Source: Margaritifera margaritifera
Taxonomy: Eukaryota; Mollusca; Bivalvia; Unionida; Margaritiferidae
Direction of reading: 5' to 3'
Assembly: GCA_029931535.1 (NCBI GenBank)
Contig: JAQPZY010001501.1
Span: forward strand, 1,434,501 to 1,498,500
Length of the DNA: 64,000 nt
Positions 13,030 to 25,909 of this stretch are shown here, one piece after another (position 1 is the stretch's first letter; every line of letters starts with the position of its first letter). The position numbers and the translations under genes are program-made. The notes under the pieces were generated by a model. That model did not search any database and was not told the DNA's origin. It saw only the letters and a program-made list of their open reading frames with translations.

Positions 13030-14061
13030 TTATGCTATGACCCGGAAAGTACAGTTTCTTATACAAATTTCAATCAAATATGGGAACAAAATGAAACACA
13101 ATAATAAAAACAGAAATAATAATCTTAATTCAAAATCTACTATAGAAAAATTACATAAGCAAGCAAAACACGATTTCCATAGAGGAGGGTCTGTATTAAA
13201 AACGTAGGTGACCAGTGCCAGGCATACATCGTTGATATGAAAGTGTATGAAAAATACAACTATGAATATAAATACATCTTGACAGTGATAGATGTTTTTG
13301 TCAAAATAGGCTTGGGCTAAAAAAGTGAAAACAAAAAGGGAACTTGACATATACAACGCTTTTAGAGATATTGTTAATGAGCGGAAACCAGAAAAATACA
13401 GTTCGATGAAAGGAAAAAAAAATTACAACCGAAATTTAAAAGGAATTAATGGAGAAAGAAAATATACAGTACTTTCTCACCAGTGCAGGATTAAGCTAGT
13501 GCAGGACCTCCTAAATTAAAAACAACCACATAAATATTAACACTTGAAAGTGCGGGGCCCGTAGCATATGCTACTTTTGCTACTAGGATAATCCGGCACT
13601 GTTTCTCACCTACTCAGGCAAAAAACGCGTATGATAGCAAAAGATATAATAGAACTTTTAAGATGAGAATGTGGAAATATTTTCACTCAAAATAAAAAAA
13701 GATTTGGATAAAGGTATTGACTAATCTTATTGAGGGATATACTAATACTTGTAACAGATCGGCAATTCATGTTATTGCCCCTAAAACTAGGTTTAAAGCA
13801 TGGATTAAACTTATTTTGGGTATCTGACAAATGATACATATGGGACATCTAAATACAAAATGGGCGAGAACTTTAGGATCTCAAAATATCAATCTATTTT
13901 CTTAAATTATACCTTTAATGAGGCAAGTAATTTTAGGTAACCCTACTGGGTATTAATTGGAAGACTTAAAGGGTAAAAATACTGAGTGAATATTTTGCGA
14001 GAAGGATTTATCTCTATACGACAAAGAAGTTGACGTGCTTCTGGTTGACAATTTTTGTTAA
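13030..14061 (+). pseudogene. Polinton integrase (retroviral-type DDE, RVE core), dead
   Basis: Inserts the element. N-terminal YDPESTVSYTNFNQIW (13036), then LHKQAKHDFHRGGSVL. The core shows VGDQCQAYIVDMKVYEKY with the first catalytic Asp (13234-13236), then YKYILTVIDVFVKIG, NAFRDIVNERKPEKY, and YDSKRYNRTFKMRMWKYFH (13633-13686), then NLIEGYTNTCNRSA. A C-terminal SH3/chromo-like part is visible as KYKMGENFRISKY and, at the end, DLSLYDKEVDVLLVD. The second Asp position reads Met (about 13406) and the Glu position reads Lys (13639-13641). Many stops and frameshifts are present, so it is certainly inactive. The family identity is strong from motif order. Confidence 0.85.
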
Positions 14062-15000
14062 AAAAACAAAAAGCAATGAACTTTAAAAATATTTTCGAGT
14101 AAAATGGAAAGAATATGATGAATTATTTAATAGTTTGAAGTCCAATTAAAATATTATAGCGCTAAAAACAAATGAAAGATATAAAATGTTGTGCTCCAAA
14201 ATTAAAAGAACCATCTCAGAATAAAATGGAAACAAATTATTCTGAAGGATAGTTATATTGACATGTTGTATACTGAACTAATACCATTTTAAAGTTTTCA
14301 AGATGTTTCCTGGTACTGTAAATAAATTTTATTAGACAATAATACAATTTCCATTATCTCCATTAATAATATTGAATATTTCAACTCTGATATTTGCAAG
14401 CAGATTATGAACATTATAAATATTTTTGAGGACAATAGGTTTATTATTATGCCAGTTTATTATTTTGATGAGTCTGAACGCGCAAGACTAAATAAAATAA
14501 TTGACGATCTAACAACTTTAAATGGTGTGTATGGTACAGTGATTTGGAGGAAAAATAACAATGTAAAATTCATATGTAAAAATATACATTAGTGTAAATG
14601 GATGAGAATTTTGCATGTTGCAATTTTGGCCAAAATAAGACTATTGACCAAATAAAATGTCGAAATACTCAATTCAAAAGGTGTAAAAATTGTGCAAATA
14701 ATACTAATCAAACTGGATTATACTAGAGGAATTACAAAATCAGAGAATACATCAAGTAAATAATTAGTTGCAAATAATTAGTTGTCTAAAATTAATGGGT
14801 AGTTTATATTTTGTTAACTGCAAATGATTTGAACAAAATTAGCGAACAACTTAAATTCATTCATAAGCAGGCTGAGATATTTTTCTATTTATTTTATTTC
14901 CCCATAACTTGTTCAGTAATACAATTACAAAAGTTACAAAAGAAAGCAATTCCATCTCTATACGTTTCGTTAACAGAATTAGTCATTGTATCAGAAGTAA
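14062..15000 (+). other. Possible further Polinton coding debris
   Basis: After the integrase, 14407-14592 is open on + (MNIINIFEDNRFIIMPVYYF; 61 codons), followed by a Cys-containing stretch NFACCNFGQNK and RCKNCANN at about 14600-14690. Neither is recognised. Both lie inside the remnant and keep its orientation; they may be decayed genes or chance frames in AT-rich DNA. Confidence 0.25.
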
Positions 15001-15639
15001 TTATATCGTTCTGTCGACAAATATTTTCTAATTGATAATTCTGGTTAGCACTTTCTATCACTCCAGCTGCTTTCTCCAGTGTAATTATAAATTAGTGTCA
15101 TTGTAGATCTAAATTCTTGAAGAAGAACAAAATGATGCAACTGGTCATCATCTGTTTGTATCTGGAAATCAAGTTGTAAATTTATTTTCGTAAACAACAA
15201 AACAGAACATCTTCTGTACCAGTTTTGTGTACGTCAGCCGCTCCTGATCACAACTTTCTAGGTTTTACATGACTGTTTCCCTGCTCTGGTTGGTTTATTC
15301 TCACAGATCATGGTAGCGATAATCTTTAAACGCCATGAAAATGTTGTAATCATGCCACTTAAAAATAGCATCAGTACCGCAAGAAATGGTTATGTATGCA
15401 ATAAGCACTCTTCCCAATTTGTTCATAACTGCATTATTAGCATCTCATTTAACCTTTACATGGAACAAGCAACAAAATACTACCAGGTACAATATTAGCC
15501 CTAACCTAGGTATTACCACTTGAATCATTTGTTCAGGTTTTATACGACTTGGTGTATGAATACAATGATGTGTTGAAATAATGTGTTAAACACCCTCTGG
15601 TGTTTTTTCCTGTTTGTGAAGAGTAATATATATTCCATA

Positions 15640-16103
15640 TGTTGCCATTGTTATTTATTTGCTTAGCTATATGTTGGAACTTGCGCACATATACTGATAC
15701 CACACATAGACACCAGGACCCATTGCAACTGAAAAAATATACTCGTAAGTGGTTATCAGAAGGCTTATTAAAAATCATAAGTTTAGGTTGTCTAGGTTTC
15801 TCTAAAACATCACCAGGACTTGTAGAAGAATAAATGGAAAAAGCTTCATATAAATTAATTAAATTCTGAGTAACAAAGCCTTGTTCTCTCAATCTTTCAT
15901 TCAGTAAATGGAGTGACTTTGCTTTGTTTTCGTTGGATTCTTTAGTTTTTTGATTTTTTCTGCGGTCATTCTCAGGCTGTATGATGTCGTATTTTCACTT
16001 TATTTGTACCATTTAGATCAAATTATTGAAACACACAATTACTTCCTGAAAATGCTAACGCATTAACAATTGCTCCTCCAATCACAATTGCTGCTGTTGC
16101 CAT
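15640..16103 (-). pseudogene. Polinton-associated small structural-type protein, broken
   Basis: Minus-strand ATG at 16101-16103 gives MATAAIVIGGAIVNALAFSG, a glycine/alanine-rich hydrophobic N-terminus that I know from Polinton-encoded proteins of cnidarians and other invertebrates. The frame stops after 26 codons. A later frame resumes with LNERLREQGFVTQNLINLYEAF (15830-15900) and DVLEKPRQPKLMIFNKPSDN, which matches the usual helical middle and 'PxxPxLxxFxxPSD' segment of the same protein. At least two breaks. The role in the virion is unknown; a membrane or minor capsid role is inferred. Confidence 0.55.
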
Positions 16104-16455
16104 ATTTAGTGCTTATGTTGTTTTTATAGGTAACAAAGTTTGATATTATTTCCTATACGAAATGTTAAATCCAATGATTTTTAACTATTGCCATCTTCTA
16201 AGAATTATGTCAGTAAATCATCTATCATATATTTTCAGTTAATTTATTTATATCTACTGAGTAAGCAAAATTATTATTATTTACCACTAATCTAACATAA
16301 ATATCAAAATTAACGTAATATATATGTTCAATTTGAAGAAAAAAATGAATATAATACTGATTTCTTTACTTCAGTGACATAATTCAGTGTGTTATCTATT
16401 GTGTATGACTTGTATTCAGTAAAACGTGATAAAGCATAATGAAATTCATAAGTAG

Positions 16456-16811
16456 TAGCTATTGTTTGTGGTATTGTGAAAGCAGAGAATAAGCCTTATA
16501 CAGCTGTTGTTTGTGGTATTGTGAAAGCAGACCATAATCCTAATAAAGATATTGTTTGTGGTATTGTGAAAGTAGAGAATAAACCTAATAAAGCTATTGT
16601 TTGTGGTATTGTGAAAGCAGAGAATATGGCTAATAAAGCTATTGCTTGTGGTAGAGTAAAAGCAGAGAATAAGGCTAAAAAAGCTATTGCTTGTGGTTGT
16701 GTGGAAGTAGAGAACAAGCCAAATAAAGCTATTGCTTGTGGTATTGTGATAGCAGAGAATAAGCCTAATAAAGCTATTGCTGTGAAAGCAGAGAATAAGC
16801 CTAATAATCCG
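16456..16811. repeat. 48-bp minisatellite with an open coding-like frame
   Basis: Seven to eight imperfect copies of a 48-base unit (16 codons). On + it reads KAENKPNKAIVCGIV repeatedly through a 112-codon frame with few gaps; the last unit is shortened. On - it reads as hydrophobic FSAFTIPQTIALLGL. Most differences between units are substitutions in multiples that keep the frame. It lies inside the Polinton remnant. Whether it is decayed repeat protein or plain minisatellite cannot be decided here. Confidence 0.75.
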
Positions 16812-16816
16812 TAATT

Positions 16817-16929
<113 letters not shown>

Positions 16930-17254
16930 TTATCTTCTATTTCTTATAACAACTAAAACAGCACAATTGTCTTATATATTGCGAAAATCATAAAATCATA
17001 ATACATAATCCTTTATAATTCCTTCTTACGAGATCAAACTCTTGCCTGCTTCGCTCTCTTAAAATGTGTGCATTTTATTAATTCTAGTACTTATTCCAAT
17101 ACTCTGTTCACCAATGTATGTATTCAATTTACTTTTAAATATGTCATTACCTCCTTCTATTTCTGATTTTACTCTGTAGATTTTTTCACTTAATGCTAAA
17201 GTTTGTTTGTTTTTTTAAGTTTTTTATGGGGGAGGGGGTAATCAAACAGGTGTT

Positions 17255-17960
17255 TATTGCAAGATATTGTTTTTCGTGATCTGTTTTTAAAGCATTTTTT
17301 GTTGGTGGTAAACCTTTCTTCTAGGACATTAAATCTTTTATTAATCGTTGTACTCTTTTATCTAATTCATCAATACTTGCTTGTGCTAGACCAATACTAT
17401 TTAATAGTTCTCGATCTGTATATTCTTTACTATCTGTTTTTTATTTTTCTATTCCATCAGTGTTTTTTTGTTTAGAGTTACAAGGTTTCAGTGTTTTAAT
17501 CTTGTCACCAAAGTCAGTAATAAAAAAAATCGTAGGTCGTTCTTATAGATATAATCATACTTTGACTTGCACTTATTGTGTTTCTTTTTGGTTATTTCAG
17601 CGATAGCAGTCAGTTTATCTTCCAACTTTATCAGACCAGCTTTAAAGTCATCAACTAACTTTTTAATCTCGTTGTCATTCTGCATTTTGTCGTCTTTTAG
17701 TTTTTTTGTAATTGTCGAAGATGAGATTGTAAAGTATTGTAATTTTCTAGAGACTATTTAATATCTTTCATGACAGTCTCTAAGGCATATATCTTGCTGT
17801 TTATTCTGTATTAAATGGGAGGTACGTATTCTTGTATGTCTGGTATTTCTCCAGGTCTGTCTCTAAACGTTTGTAACGCCTTATAGTACTTAATACAGTA
17901 ATTAATCTCTTGGTAAATACATATTGAGCATCTCAAATCTTCATCTTGTTGTCGTCTATT
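17255..17960 (-). pseudogene. Coiled-coil Polinton protein(s), degraded
   Basis: Reading 17960 down to 17255 on the minus strand: KIYALETVMKDIK and SLENYNTLQSHLRQLQKN, then an intact stretch MQNDNEIKKLVDDFKAGL with KLEDKLTAIAEITKKK (17488-17685), then after a break KEYTDRELLNSIGLAQAS and DELDKRVQRLIKDL. Heptad-like Leu/Ile/Lys/Glu order predicts long coiled coils. It occupies the same relative place next to the penton fragment as the coiled-coil gene of the newer element at 47.9 kb does to its penton, but the two are not visibly similar in sequence. Confidence 0.4.
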
Positions 17961-18057
17961 TGCTTCTGCAGTTCTGAGATTTGGGGGTTTTTTTTTCTTT
18001 TTTTACTTGAGATTGTTTAACAGTTGTCACTTTATTATCATTTTGTTCTCTCCATGT

Positions 18058-18300
18058 TTATATATCTTTCAAATTATTATCTCCCCAAAACTTACGTATT
18101 TCTGTGTCGATGTTTATGTACAAAAAATGTTTACTAGCTGCATCAGATGTTTGTGCATAATCTCCTAAATTTGCAATACAGTGGTTATTTTGGTTTAAAT
18201 AATGGTTTATTGACTGATCTAGTGCATCATGTTTCTCATTTGTTTTCTCAAGAGACTTAAAATTAAACTCACTAGAGCCTCCTAAAGATGTTTTCTCATC
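18058..18300 (-). pseudogene. Uninterrupted 80-codon fragment, unassigned Polinton protein
   Basis: Minus-strand frame reading DEKTSLGGSSEFNFKSLEK, then HDALDQSINHYLNQNNHC and IANLGDYAQTSDAASKHF, ending at a TAA at 18058. It lacks an ATG at its start, so it is an internal or truncated piece. Codon use looks natural (Asn, Ser, Lys, Asp rich). It lies directly downstream of the penton-like fragment. Not recognised. Confidence 0.4.
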
Positions 18301-18311
18301 TTGTTTGTAAT

Positions 18312-18705
18312 GAAGTTGACACTATTTACTTAACGTCAACTTCATACGTTGCAAACATACCGTGGATATGTATCACTTTCTCTTCTTCATCTTAAATGTT
18401 GGTATTCAACCTCTTTATGGTTCCTCGTTGCAATTGTTTGTATGGACTATTTGCAGCATATGAAATGAAATTACCGTGAAAAACATTTTCAAAAGGCAAC
18501 GATTTTATCAAATATAAGTAGCCGCCGTTGAAGTAATTCTTGGTGTTATTCATCTGGTCTAGAAAAATGTATTTTAAGTTTAAAAAACCCACAAACTGTA
18601 TTCAGTAGATGTCTGTGTAGATCTCTGTTTATTGAATCCTAGCAATTCAGAGTTGTTGTTAATCGTGTACACTGTGTAATTTATTGCTACGAGTTACTGA
18701 CACTT
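18312..18705 (-). pseudogene. Penton/minor capsid protein C-terminal fragment
   Basis: Minus strand: NNNSELLGFNKQRSTQTS, then FLNLKYIFLDQMNNTKNYFNG, LPFENVFHGNFISYAANSP, QLQRGTIKRLNTNI and, after one stop, DEEEKVIHIHGMFATYEV. Order and spacing match the C-terminal half of Polinton penton proteins: a 'LLGF' turn, a paragraph beginning with an 'I.CD..' strand and NYFNG, 'ISY....P.Y..L', then 'I.DE.G..I..HG' before the last strand. The N-terminal half further up (18705-19000) is too decayed to read. Similar in role, but not visibly in sequence, to the penton at 48.9-49.8 kb. Confidence 0.5.
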
Positions 18706-19149
18706 TTGAATTGTATTTTAACAAGCACAATCAATACTTTCTTCATTGTCTCTGTTAGCAGTTATTCCCTCTTTCACTTTGTTCATGTACATTTAAAGGT
18801 TATACAACCCATATGCAATAAAAACAGTTAGAATATATTGTTTTTAGATTATTTGAAATATTGTAATAGCGAAATATATATTTTCTACAATTAAATGGAT
18901 AATTCACTATCTATATTATCAACTGAATTGGTAAAATATATTTCTCTCCCAGGCTGTCCTTCTTTGATGATAAAACATTCTATTTAAGTTGTGAAAATTA
19001 AAACAGTTAACATTCAAACAAATAGATACATATTTTTCGCTTACTTTGTTACTTCCATTATTATAATAGATTTCCTGTTTGCTGTAAGGTTCTCCAAAAT
19101 CTCTTTTTCATTTGTTTTCTTTCCCTGTTCTACATTTTTTTTATCACTT

Positions 19150-19580
19150 CAGTATTTTGGCTTCCCGTATTATTAACTCTTTTCATGATTCCATTTTTAT
19201 TTCCTTGTATCTGTTATACTCTGTAACTATCATATTTCATTCCTCGTGACTTATTTTGTTATAATTTGCTTACTGTCCTACTCACCATATCGTCAGCACT
19301 ATTTAATTTACTTAGAGCAGAGGTTATAACCTTCATCGTATTGTAAACTTTTACTGTATACTCGCCTTTCTTTGAAAGCTTTAGCAACAAACCCCAGCCA
19401 AGTTGCACCAAACCTACTAAAATCTAGAGGGATAAAAAATCATGTTGTAATTCCTGCAATTCCTAAACTAGCAGCTGATATACGATCCCACACGAAGCTG
19501 TTGTCTTGCTAACCTGTACCAAGTTAAACACTTGTATGTATGTTTATACTTTCTTCTAGCATCTCTGTAACGCTCGATTC
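19150..19580 (-). pseudogene. Hydrophobic Polinton membrane protein remnant
   Basis: Minus strand: ERYRDARRKYKHTYKCLTW (from about 19575), RISAASLGIAGITT (about 19460-19500), WLGFVAKAFKER, then in another frame KKGEYTVKVYNTMKVITS and ALSKLNSADDMVSRTVSKL. Basic N-terminus, a Gly/Ala membrane core and a helical tail with 'SKLNS..D.VS..' are the layout of a recurrent small Polinton protein. The core 'SLGIAGI' parallels 'SLGVAGI' in the corresponding protein at 53.7-54.1 kb. Confidence 0.5.
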
Positions 19581-19639
19581 CTTTTATCAAATAATGTTTA
19601 CTTTGGTTGATTTGTTGCAACCAAAACTAATTATATTGT

Positions 19640-19870
19640 CTATAGGTCGTAATCGGGGCCGGAGTAAGACCTTTAGAGGCCCTAAGCACGGAAAAGATTA
19701 TGGTTCCCGCCCCCTCCCCCCCCCCCCCCCCGCTGTGTAATAAAAAAAAACCCTTAATTTTTTTTTTTTTTTTTTTTTGGGGGGGGTGCCCTGCTTTGTT
19801 GGTGCCCTAAGCACGTGCTTAGTCAGCCTATTGTGTAATCCAGCACTGGTCGTAATAACGAAAACAATGG
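19640..19870. repeat. Interspersed repeat with C/G homopolymers
   Basis: Bounded by GGTCGTAAT (19646, 19848); inside, AGGCCCTAAGCACGG and GTGCCCTAAGCACGTGC flank poly-C and poly-G runs. A decayed insertion; family not identified. Confidence 0.45.
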
Positions 19871-19924
19871 TGGTTCACTTGGTATTTTAAATCCCATTTA
19901 GATGTAAGAAAGAAATAGCTTAGT

Positions 19925-20026
19925 CTTGGGGATAGTGTTTCTAAAAATAGTAGCAGGCCTTAGGGATAGTGTTTCTAAAAATAGTAGCAGGGCTTGGGGA
20001 TAGTGTTTCTAAAAATAGTAGCAGGG
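19925..20026. repeat. 34-bp minisatellite, three copies
   Basis: Unit containing GGGATAGTGTTTCTAAAAAT, three near-identical copies. Confidence 0.9.
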
Positions 20027-21029
20027 CTAGCAATGTGTTGTGGACGTTTCGGTTAACAGGGCAAATAATTCTTGATAAACGGTGTCAAATCAGATTCTTC
20101 AAAGTGGCAAAAATATAAATATTTGTATCTAAATTATACAAAGGGTCAACATGATCTTTGATAAAGTATATGATAATACATTTATTCCTCGAGAGAGACA
20201 GATTCAAATCGTCTTATAAGGTTGTTAAGATGACTCCGCACACCCACCTAACATGATTTCTGCATCAAATAGTTGATCATTTGCGTACAAAATTTAAAAA
20301 AAATAACAAATTGAATAGAATAGGAAAGCTTACATGGAAAAATTGAAAGAGGAGAACATTTCTGATATTCTTTTTTAGCCATATGGACCAAGACTTGTAA
20401 ATGGTCCTCCAAAACATTCTCGCCTAAAAGTACCTAACCAATAACTCGATTAATGTAAAATAAATATTTTTAAAAATGTCATACAGCTAATAGGGGCAGA
20501 TGCATGACTTTTCCAAAGAGGTTTCGTGTACAAACGGGGTAGTTCTTTCCTTCGTAAAATAGCTAAAATTCTTTTATGCTGGTAAATGTTCTCATTTCAC
20601 TGGAAAATGATGTTCTGCTTTGAGTGACCTCCCCCCCCCCCCCGCCATTCAACTCCTTTCAAACTACCAATGGGCTAAGGAGACACCGTTTTGATTTTGG
20701 AATGTTAGGTGTGAGTGAGTGCATTGATAATTATCTGAAATGATTCTGTATTTGTCCCGTGTTAAAAAAATAATACTTATGTGCCCAATAGGCGCCCTTT
20801 CCAAAATATGACAACGAACAAACAAATTGTGTAGCGTTTAGAATTACGCAAAAAGTTGAGTTACTGAACTGTGACAGAGGCCAGAGACTTATATAGTTTG
20901 TCGCTTACTTCAATAAAGTGTAAGAAAACACAAGGGAATTTGAGAATCGTTGATTTAAACTTAAAGTTACTTTCTAGGAAATATAATTATACAGGACTAG
21001 GAACTTCGGAATCACTCTAACTTTAAACT

Positions 21030-21136
<107 letters not shown>

Positions 21137-22276
21137 GACTTGCATTATTTTTATATATGTACTTATATTTCGGTTTACAATTAGTTATTTATAGCATTTT
21201 CATAACTTAAGTCACTGTCCTTTTGTAATGCTCAGGTGTCGTTGGGATTATAATCCATGAAAAAGTTAAAGTGTGTAAGTATAAATTTTGTTATTTTGAA
21301 TAAATGTAGAAGGGCTCATGTATCTTGTATCAATACCAAATCTGATAACGGAAATTACGTAAAGTGTGCCTGGTCCACACAAAAAATATATAAATATGAC
21401 GTTTTCAATTGCGGGGTTTTTTTTACTTTAACTTTTCACATTTTTTCAATAAAATTATAGATTACTTCATGAAATTCTACTTCTTAATTGTGTAATCAGA
21501 AACTAGTGATATTGTATAATAATAAGAACTTTCATTATTATTATTAATATTATTGATGTTATTTTTATTATTATTATTATTATTGATGTTATTATTATTA
21601 TTATTATTATTATTGCAATTTCATTTTGTATCCATGTTAATGATGAACTAAAATTAATTAGCAGTTTTTAATCAATTCATCCAATGTTTTATTCTATTAA
21701 AACTTTTCCTATATGACTTAGAGAAAAGGATCCTAAATTAATGGAACTTAAATGTATGAGTATGCACGGTAAAATGTGATGAACAAAAACCGTCACAGGT
21801 TTGAATGTGTATATAAGCTAAACCCTCATCGTAATTATCGTTCGTTTTCTTTTCATTTTAACTTGGCCATATTTCTCACTACCTCAGTCAAGCCTATTTT
21901 CATCACATGATATTAATTATAAATAGTCTCGTAAATAAATAAGAACTGAATGAACTTATCGTTTGTATCCAAACTCGAGTAATAAAATTATAAAACATGA
22001 AACAAAAAAACACACCAAAAAACCCCCAAAACTATTAGAAAAATACAGTGGCATTATCAACAGCTTGAAAAAGTGTTATGTTTTTGAATAATAGGATCAC
22101 TTATAACTGTTTTCTTCCAGGCAATTCGACCTACAAATGGGTTTAGAGGTTTTAGTATTCGATGACATACTCTACAAAATATCGTTATTTTCTGGAAATA
22201 ACGACTTTAATGTTAATAGTTTTGCTATTCCAGAATTGTACTATATCACCTGGTGCATTGTATCTTTTTTAAAAAA

Positions 22277-22468
<192 letters not shown>

Positions 22469-24534
22469 CGAAAGAGAATTATCAAAGTAAGTGAGAAATG
22501 CATGCAAATGATTCTAAAAGTACTATGATGTTTTCAATTACTAAATACTCTTACCCTACATCAGTTTTGTATTTTCCATGTTGCAATTGCAGAGATATAA
22601 GCAACTTATAAATTAGGACGAAAAAAATAAAAATACACGGGTATTTTTGTACAGTTATATTTTCCAAATTTTGAACGGGTGTGTAGTTCAACCCTTATGA
22701 CCCGGTGGTGACGTTTAATTTTGCTTTATATTAAATTGAGAAATTTATTGGGAGTATATGATGCACATGCTTCTTATCCAGAAAACATGAACAACCGCCC
22801 TGGTTTATTTTTGTTTGAATGAGATTTCAATTTACATGAGTGATACATAAACATCTCTCAATATCTAAACCATTTTTCACACAAGTGCAACTATAATTTT
22901 TCCAAAAACATAACATGTATTTGTTTACTGGGTTGTTAAATGCAGGAGAGTTAAACAAATAGTGCTCCATTGATGACACGTCGCTGTACAATTCGCACAT
23001 ACGCCAAAGAGATAGTCATATAGTTTTATATTTATCTTGTTTATTTCTTTTTCTTTCTTTTTGTCAATATTTCTTGTATAATTTCTTTTTTTTATATCTT
23101 TATTTGGTTCGTTTTTATTATATCGTCCTAAGTGATTGATTGATTGGTTAATTGGTAAATTTATTTTGCATGGAATCATGTTTGCATCTCCTAATCCCCT
23201 CACAAGTATTCTTATTCTGCATTCTTAAACCTATTATTTTAACGCTCGAATCATTCAAAAAAATAAGATTAGCTCTCCTTGCAGACAAATAAATACAAAA
23301 TCACTCACGTATGCAAGGAGATAAGCGCTGGGGAACAAAAAATAACTTGATTTCCTGTTGATCTATTTTATATGCTTTCACAGATCTGCTAAATTCAGTC
23401 TCGTGGGAAATCAATTGTTCGTATAAAAAACATATAAAATAGGCACCATAAATATTTAAAGTTTTTGATAGCTGACACATTTTGTAAATAACCTCGTAAC
23501 ATATCTTATTAGAAAACCAACGCCTGCAACCATGATCCAATTGTACAATCAGAAGTGTAGAAGCGTTTATGTTTCAAGAATTGATGGAGGTTATTCTAAA
23601 TGGATTTATACAGCCGTTTACCTTATTTTTACTGCTTGTTGTTTTGGTTCTATGATTGTTTGCTAGCTTGTTCGAAACAAACTTTATATTTTTTGCAGAT
23701 GATCAACTGAAACAAATTATCCTGATACAATTATAGCATCAAAAAACCAGGAAATACACATTTCAAGTACCTTGCAATAACAGATTCAGTGAATACATCT
23801 TCAAAACTTTGCCGAAATCAAACAAAAGTCAATTAAAATTGTATCAATCCAAAGAAATTTATTCAGCTATCATAATGTGTTTTTGGATCTTTTGTTATAA
23901 ATCTTATTTTCTAATGCCAAATTTTTTTAAACAAATTTTGCATGATTCGTTTTATTTATAGATGTGACAGTCTGAATGTGTGAAGTTTCTTCGTAATCTT
24001 CCTGAAGCATATGTACATAAAAAATATAGTGAGGAAATGGTGTTTATCTACGACACTTCTGAGAGGATTTTGTTTTGAAAGCAATAGTTATGTTTTAAAT
24101 GATTCAAAGATGAAATTATTCATAATAAAATCGTCATTGACTGACGTAATCTCTCTCATAATGAGTGACGTAATCTCCCTCACAAATATTTTGAAATTTG
24201 TATTCTTTAGTCTATAAACTTACACACTAGAATCGTATAGCATTGAGTGGGTGAAAAACTCAGTAAATTAAATATATCCATTATTCACACAAAACAAGAA
24301 AATTTTCTTTTTATTGTATGCTCAACTGTATTGGCTGGCAATATGTATAACAGACTGAAGTAGATTTCTTACGGTATCCCGTGCGATAAGTTTAGCTGTT
24401 TACCGTTTATGTTCTGTTGTTTTGCGTATATTCGCACGGAAAATATCAGTAGCAACATAATTCACTTTCCTAATTCAAGGCAAAAAAGCATATAAACAAA
24501 AATAATTGAAGAAAAACAAAATAAGCATATTGTG

Positions 24535-24600
24535 GGATTCGAACCTGGTACTCCTGATTAATAGGTGCTCATTGTTACCACTAGACCAAGCAAGTGACAA
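24535..24600 (-). pseudogene. tRNA-like fragment
   Basis: On the minus strand TGGTCTAGTGGTAACAATG (D-arm style) and AGGTTCGAATCCCA (T-arm style) occur at the right spacing, with an anticodon-like arm between. The T-stem and acceptor stem do not pair well, so this is a tRNA pseudogene or SINE head rather than a functional tRNA. Confidence 0.45.
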
Positions 24601-24743
24601 AATGGCGAATCTCATTTCCTGATCATAATGTTATCGCTGTATACTGAGCGCAGTGAAAAAATATTTGTCGTAATTCACTCCAGTGAATTATTCAAAAATT
24701 TATACTGGAAAATCCACTAATTCACGGGGTAGCATAACATAAA

Positions 24744-24964
24744 TACCGTCTATACTCGCTTATATGTTGAGTCAAACTGCAATCAACATAGACCCTGATC
24801 TGCCGTTGCATAATGCGCCGGCAGATTAATGTCTATGTTGTTTGTTCAACTAATTATTCGTAACAAACTGCATAGACCCAGATCTGCCGGCGTATTATGC
24901 GACGGCAGATCTGGGTCTGTGCAGTTTGCAGTTGGATGCGATTTTTAGGCGAGTACATACGGTA
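24744..24964. mobile_element. Twin-hairpin MITE, copy 1
   Basis: 221 bp beginning TACCGTCTATACTCGC and ending GCGAGTACATACGGTA, inverted termini flanked by TA, as in Tc1/mariner-derived MITEs. Inside are two perfect-looking stem-loops: GACCCTGATCTGCCG with a partial partner, and CATAGACCCAGATCTGCCG pairing with CGGCAGATCTGGGTCTGTG. Copy 2 lies at 55140-55359. Confidence 0.75.
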
Positions 24965-25561
24965 GTGACACAAGTATGCCTGGAGGTAAGTGCTCGGATA
25001 TACTGATATCTCTATTTCGTATCCATCTACTTTATTCTTTCAGAGATCTGGTTACTAAATTTTTTGCGGAAAATCCATTATTCAGATCAATAATATATGT
25101 ATTAGTATGATATATATTTCCAGTATTTGATAATTGATACATTTCCAAAATAGCATTGTTCTATATTTCCTTTAAAAACTAAAGTCTACAATCATATTCA
25201 GATTTTGTATTTCACAGGGACACTATTTAGCGGATTTCCTTTCGAAAGTCATGGTATGTTCTGATTTGTTGATTGATATATTTATTAATGTATTTTGGAT
25301 TTAAAATATGTGATGCTTAAAAATCATATAAAATGAGTGTCGCGTAGGATTTTTATTTGTAAGGCTAAAACTTTCAATGATGCAGTTGTTTGTTTTCCGT
25401 ATTATAAAAAATATTTGCCTAAATAATGTACATGTGTTCATACAGATACTGCTACTATTCAGTTTAAATGTGATATATTTTCAGCCATTTTTCATGGTTA
25501 GCTTTAATTTACCTGTATATTTGCACTTTCACGCATAGACTGATATTGAAATGATTTCCAT

Positions 25562-25690
25562 ATTCCGTAACTGAGTGGGTAGAGCGTTGGGCTTGTAATC
25601 CAAGGGTCGTGGGGCGAAACCCGCCTAGGCCAGCCTGGGTTGGTTGCCTCGGTGTGTCCTTGGGAAAGACACTTAGCTCCCATTATAAAA
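25562..25690 (+). mobile_element. tRNA-derived SINE fragment (Thr-tRNA-like head)
   Basis: Box A-like CTGAGTGGGTAGAGCG, anticodon stem-loop TTGGGCTTGTAATCCAA with anticodon TGT, and box B-like GGGGCGAAACCCG give a mutated tRNA-Thr shape. It is followed by TGTCCTTGGGAAAGACACTT, a module that recurs in many invertebrate and fish SINEs, and a poly-A run. A true tRNA is excluded because the 3' half leads into the SINE body. Confidence 0.7.
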
Positions 25691-25843
25691 AAAAAATCGC
25701 GAATATGGCGAACCGTAAGTTTGATTCGCACCACAAGACACATGGTTAAAATAATTTCACACGTCAATGAGTGCATTTAAGATTGTGTGTCAGGAACATA
25801 CACTGAACTTACAGAAATTTACACAAGAATAATTGCATTCAAA

Positions 25844-25844
<1 letters not shown>

Positions 25845-25909
<65 letters not shown>

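Noticed and set aside
24535..24600. Functional tRNA gene on the minus strand
   Set aside because: D- and T-loop motifs are present, but the T-stem and acceptor stem do not pair; treated as tRNA-like fragment.
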